Of a stretch of DNA of 13,961 bases, positions 13,022 to 13,961 are shown piece after piece. The notes beneath the pieces were generated by a model. The model was not told where the DNA came from, searched no databases, and worked only from the letters and a program-made list of their open reading frames with translations. The position numbers were made by a program, and so were the translations under genes. The stretch is taken from positions 1 through 13,961 of the forward strand of contig JAAYZM010000329.1 in assembly GCA_012514835.1 (NCBI GenBank), read 5' to 3'. How positions within the stretch are numbered: the first letter of the stretch is position 1; every line of letters starts with the position of its first letter. Source of the DNA: Actinomycetales bacterium. GTDB taxonomy: Bacteria > Actinomycetota > Actinomycetes > Actinomycetales > Cellulomonadaceae.

Positions 13022-13609
13022 CTACGGCGCTCCAAGCACAACGGTATAGAGCCAGGGGCTCGCCAGCCACACCCCGACGGCGATCAGCTGACTGACGGCA
13101 AGACCAAGTGGCCATCCGAGCCACACCAGCTTGCGGAGCACCACGGTGGTATCGCGGTCGCGTTCTCGAGCCGGAGACCCTTCAGAACGACGCAGCTCCT
13201 CGGGCCGCGCAAGCGACCACTCTCGGATGCGGGATGCGACCTCCTCGAACCTCGTGCTGGTGAACCAGACCTGGAGTGCTGACTGTTGATAGGCCGTCGA
13301 GAAGTGCTCGCTACCCCGCACCGTGCGGATCGTGATTCGCGACGAGATCACCGCGGTGACCAGTGCCCAGACGGCCCAGAAGAAGACCATGTACCGGCCA
13401 AAGGGCGACCACGCGTCTCGCACGCCTCCGCTATCGCTCACTGGAACTACGACGCACACGAACGCGATGGCGAGCATGGCCACGACCCCGACCAAGACCA
13501 ATCCCAGGCGTGGAGGACCAACGAGAACAGCTCTGCGATGCATCCGTGAGCCGGAGCTCGCTGGCTCACGAGCCCTTCTTCGTCGGCCCCGCCGCTCGAG
13601 CGCGGTCAC
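13022..13609 (-). CDS. Unrecognised membrane protein
   Basis: I do not recognise a family. From the GTG at 13609 the protein is 195 residues. It starts with a very basic region (ERRGRRRRAREP), then has two membrane helices (LGLVLVGVVAMLAIAFVCVVVPV and YMVFFWAVWALVTAVISS). A polar, charged section of about 70 residues follows (TVRGSEHFSTAYQQSALQVW through SPARERDRDTTVVL), and a hydrophobic C-terminus (about 165-192) could form one or two more spans. The start is uncertain: the in-frame ATG at 13543 gives 173 residues, still with all helices, and neither start has a Shine-Dalgarno. The GC content is clearly lower than in the left part of the window, matching the neighbouring hipBA pair and suggesting the block arrived together. 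It converges on hipA with one base between stops. Confidence 0.65.
   Translation of the reverse strand: MTALERRGRRRRAREPASSGSRMHRRAVLVGPPRLGLVLVGVVAMLAIAFVCVVVPVSDSGGVRDAWSPFGRYMVFFWAVWALVTAVISSRITIRTVRGSEHFSTAYQQSALQVWFTSTRFEEVASRIREWSLARPEELRRSEGSPARERDRDTTVVLRKLVWLGWPLGLAVSQLIAVGVWLASPWLYTVVLGAP
13546..13569. repeat. 7-bp inverted repeat near the membrane-protein start
   Basis: GTGAGCC (13546-13552) and GGCTCAC (13563-13569) are separated by ten bases that include GAGCTC. It lies just upstream of the in-frame ATG at 13543, so it would be an operator candidate only if that ATG is the true start. Confidence 0.35.
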
Positions 13610-13643
13610 TCATCGACATACCGGCGTCGGGGCGCCAGGTCCG

Positions 13644-13653
13644 GGATCGACGA
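13644..13653. repeat. Right copy of a 10-bp direct repeat flanking the hipBA block
   Basis: GGATCGACGA matches 11402-11411 exactly. It lies in the gap between the membrane-protein gene and the sbcC end. ATGCA (13653-13657) and TGCAT (13662-13666) beside it form a small hairpin. Confidence 0.4.
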
Positions 13654-13682
13654 TGCAAGAGTGCATGAGGCGATCGTAACGA

Positions 13683-13707
13683 CGCGCCAGACAGCAGTTT
13701 CGGCGCG
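13683..13707 (-). terminator. Weak stem-loop after sbcC
   Basis: CGCGCC (13683-13688) pairs with GGCGCG (13702-13707) across 13 bases, starting 3 bp beyond the sbcC stop. The loop is long and there is no T-run, so terminator function is a guess from position. Confidence 0.3.
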
Positions 13708-13710
13708 CTC

Positions 13711-13961
13711 CTAAGCGACGACGCGGAGCGTGCTGGGGCCCTGGGTGGTCTTGCGGACCTCGATGCGTTCGGCGATCGCGTCCTTGAGCTCGGCGACGTG
13801 GGAGATGATCCCGACGGTGCGGCCCTCGGCGTGGAGGGTGCCGAGCTGGGAGAGCACGGCTTCGAGGACGTGGGGGTCGAGGGTCCCGAAGCCCTCGTCG
13901 ACGAAGAGAGTCCCGAGGTCGACGCCCCCGGCCTCGGCGGTGACGACCTGGGCGAGCGCGA
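13711..13961 (-). CDS. sbcC: SbcC exonuclease subunit, C-terminal part (cut by window edge)
   Basis: The last 82 residues of an SMC/Rad50-like ATPase are visible. The rest lies beyond the right edge. TLFVDEGFGTLD contains the Walker B motif (LFVDE) and D-loop, and VGIISHVAELKDAIAERIEV contains the switch histidine (His54 of the visible part) and the usual SbcC ending. SbcC works with the nuclease SbcD to cut hairpins and protein-blocked DNA ends; SbcC is the ATPase with the long coiled coil. The reading frame is open to the window edge and ends at TAG (13711-13713). Codon use returns to the very GC-rich pattern of the left part of the window, so this gene appears to be outside the transferred block. 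A generic SMC-family or RecF-like ATPase is a less likely alternative. Confidence 0.88.
   Translation of the reverse strand, partial: ALAQVVTAEAGGVDLGTLFVDEGFGTLDPHVLEAVLSQLGTLHAEGRTVGIISHVAELKDAIAERIEVRKTTQGPSTLRVVA

Overview
The window is very GC-rich, with strongly GC-biased third codon positions, GTG and TTG starts, and several apparently leaderless genes. It encodes an actinobacterial-type DUF5926 protein, an LmeA-like DUF2993 protein and a lipoprotein family-3 glycosidase. This points to a high-GC actinobacterium; a Micrococcales/Cellulomonadaceae-like host is my inference, and nothing in the window fixes the genus.

Layout, left to right. A possible 3' end of a plus-strand gene (1-71) runs into the tail of a minus-strand pair: a DUF5926 protein (1308-2132), then a family-2 glycosyltransferase carrying a histone-H1-like Lys/Ala/Pro tail (43-1197). 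Divergent from these, pgm (phosphoglucomutase, 2192-3883) and an MFS transporter (3898-5133) lie 14 bp apart and probably form an operon. A 72-residue hydrophilic protein with an excellent Shine-Dalgarno (5199-5417) faces a minus-strand VIT1/CCC1-type transporter with an N-terminal diiron ferritin-like domain (5460-6572).

The 303 bp between the VIT gene and the next gene is unusually structured. It holds a 26-bp composite inverted repeat with one bulge, a 9-bp tandem repeat inside its loop, and two perfect short hairpins. Then comes a GH3 beta-glucosidase/exo-glucanase lipoprotein (6876-8834), whose end overlaps a convergent DUF2993 lipid-binding protein (8821-9495). Divergent from that is an unrecognised 608-residue protein (9573-11399) with a Rossmann-like N-terminus, a beta-rich S1-like middle, a coiled coil and a compact C-terminal domain.

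From about 11400 to 13700 the base composition is visibly less GC-rich. This block holds a complete hipB-hipA toxin-antitoxin pair with a palindrome-rich operator/promoter, and an unrecognised membrane protein. It is bracketed by a 10-bp direct repeat and looks like an acquired insert. The window ends in the 3' part of sbcC (13711-13961, minus).

Functional reading: pgm and the glycosyltransferase belong to sugar-phosphate and cell-envelope metabolism, although the divergent pair is linked only by position. The VIT gene concerns Fe/Mn handling, GH3 concerns glucan breakdown outside the membrane, and DUF2993 concerns envelope lipids. hipBA and sbcC belong to growth arrest and DNA processing. 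At five genes a TANNNT-like -10 hexamer lies 6-8 bp before the start codon, which suggests leaderless transcription and was used to choose several starts.
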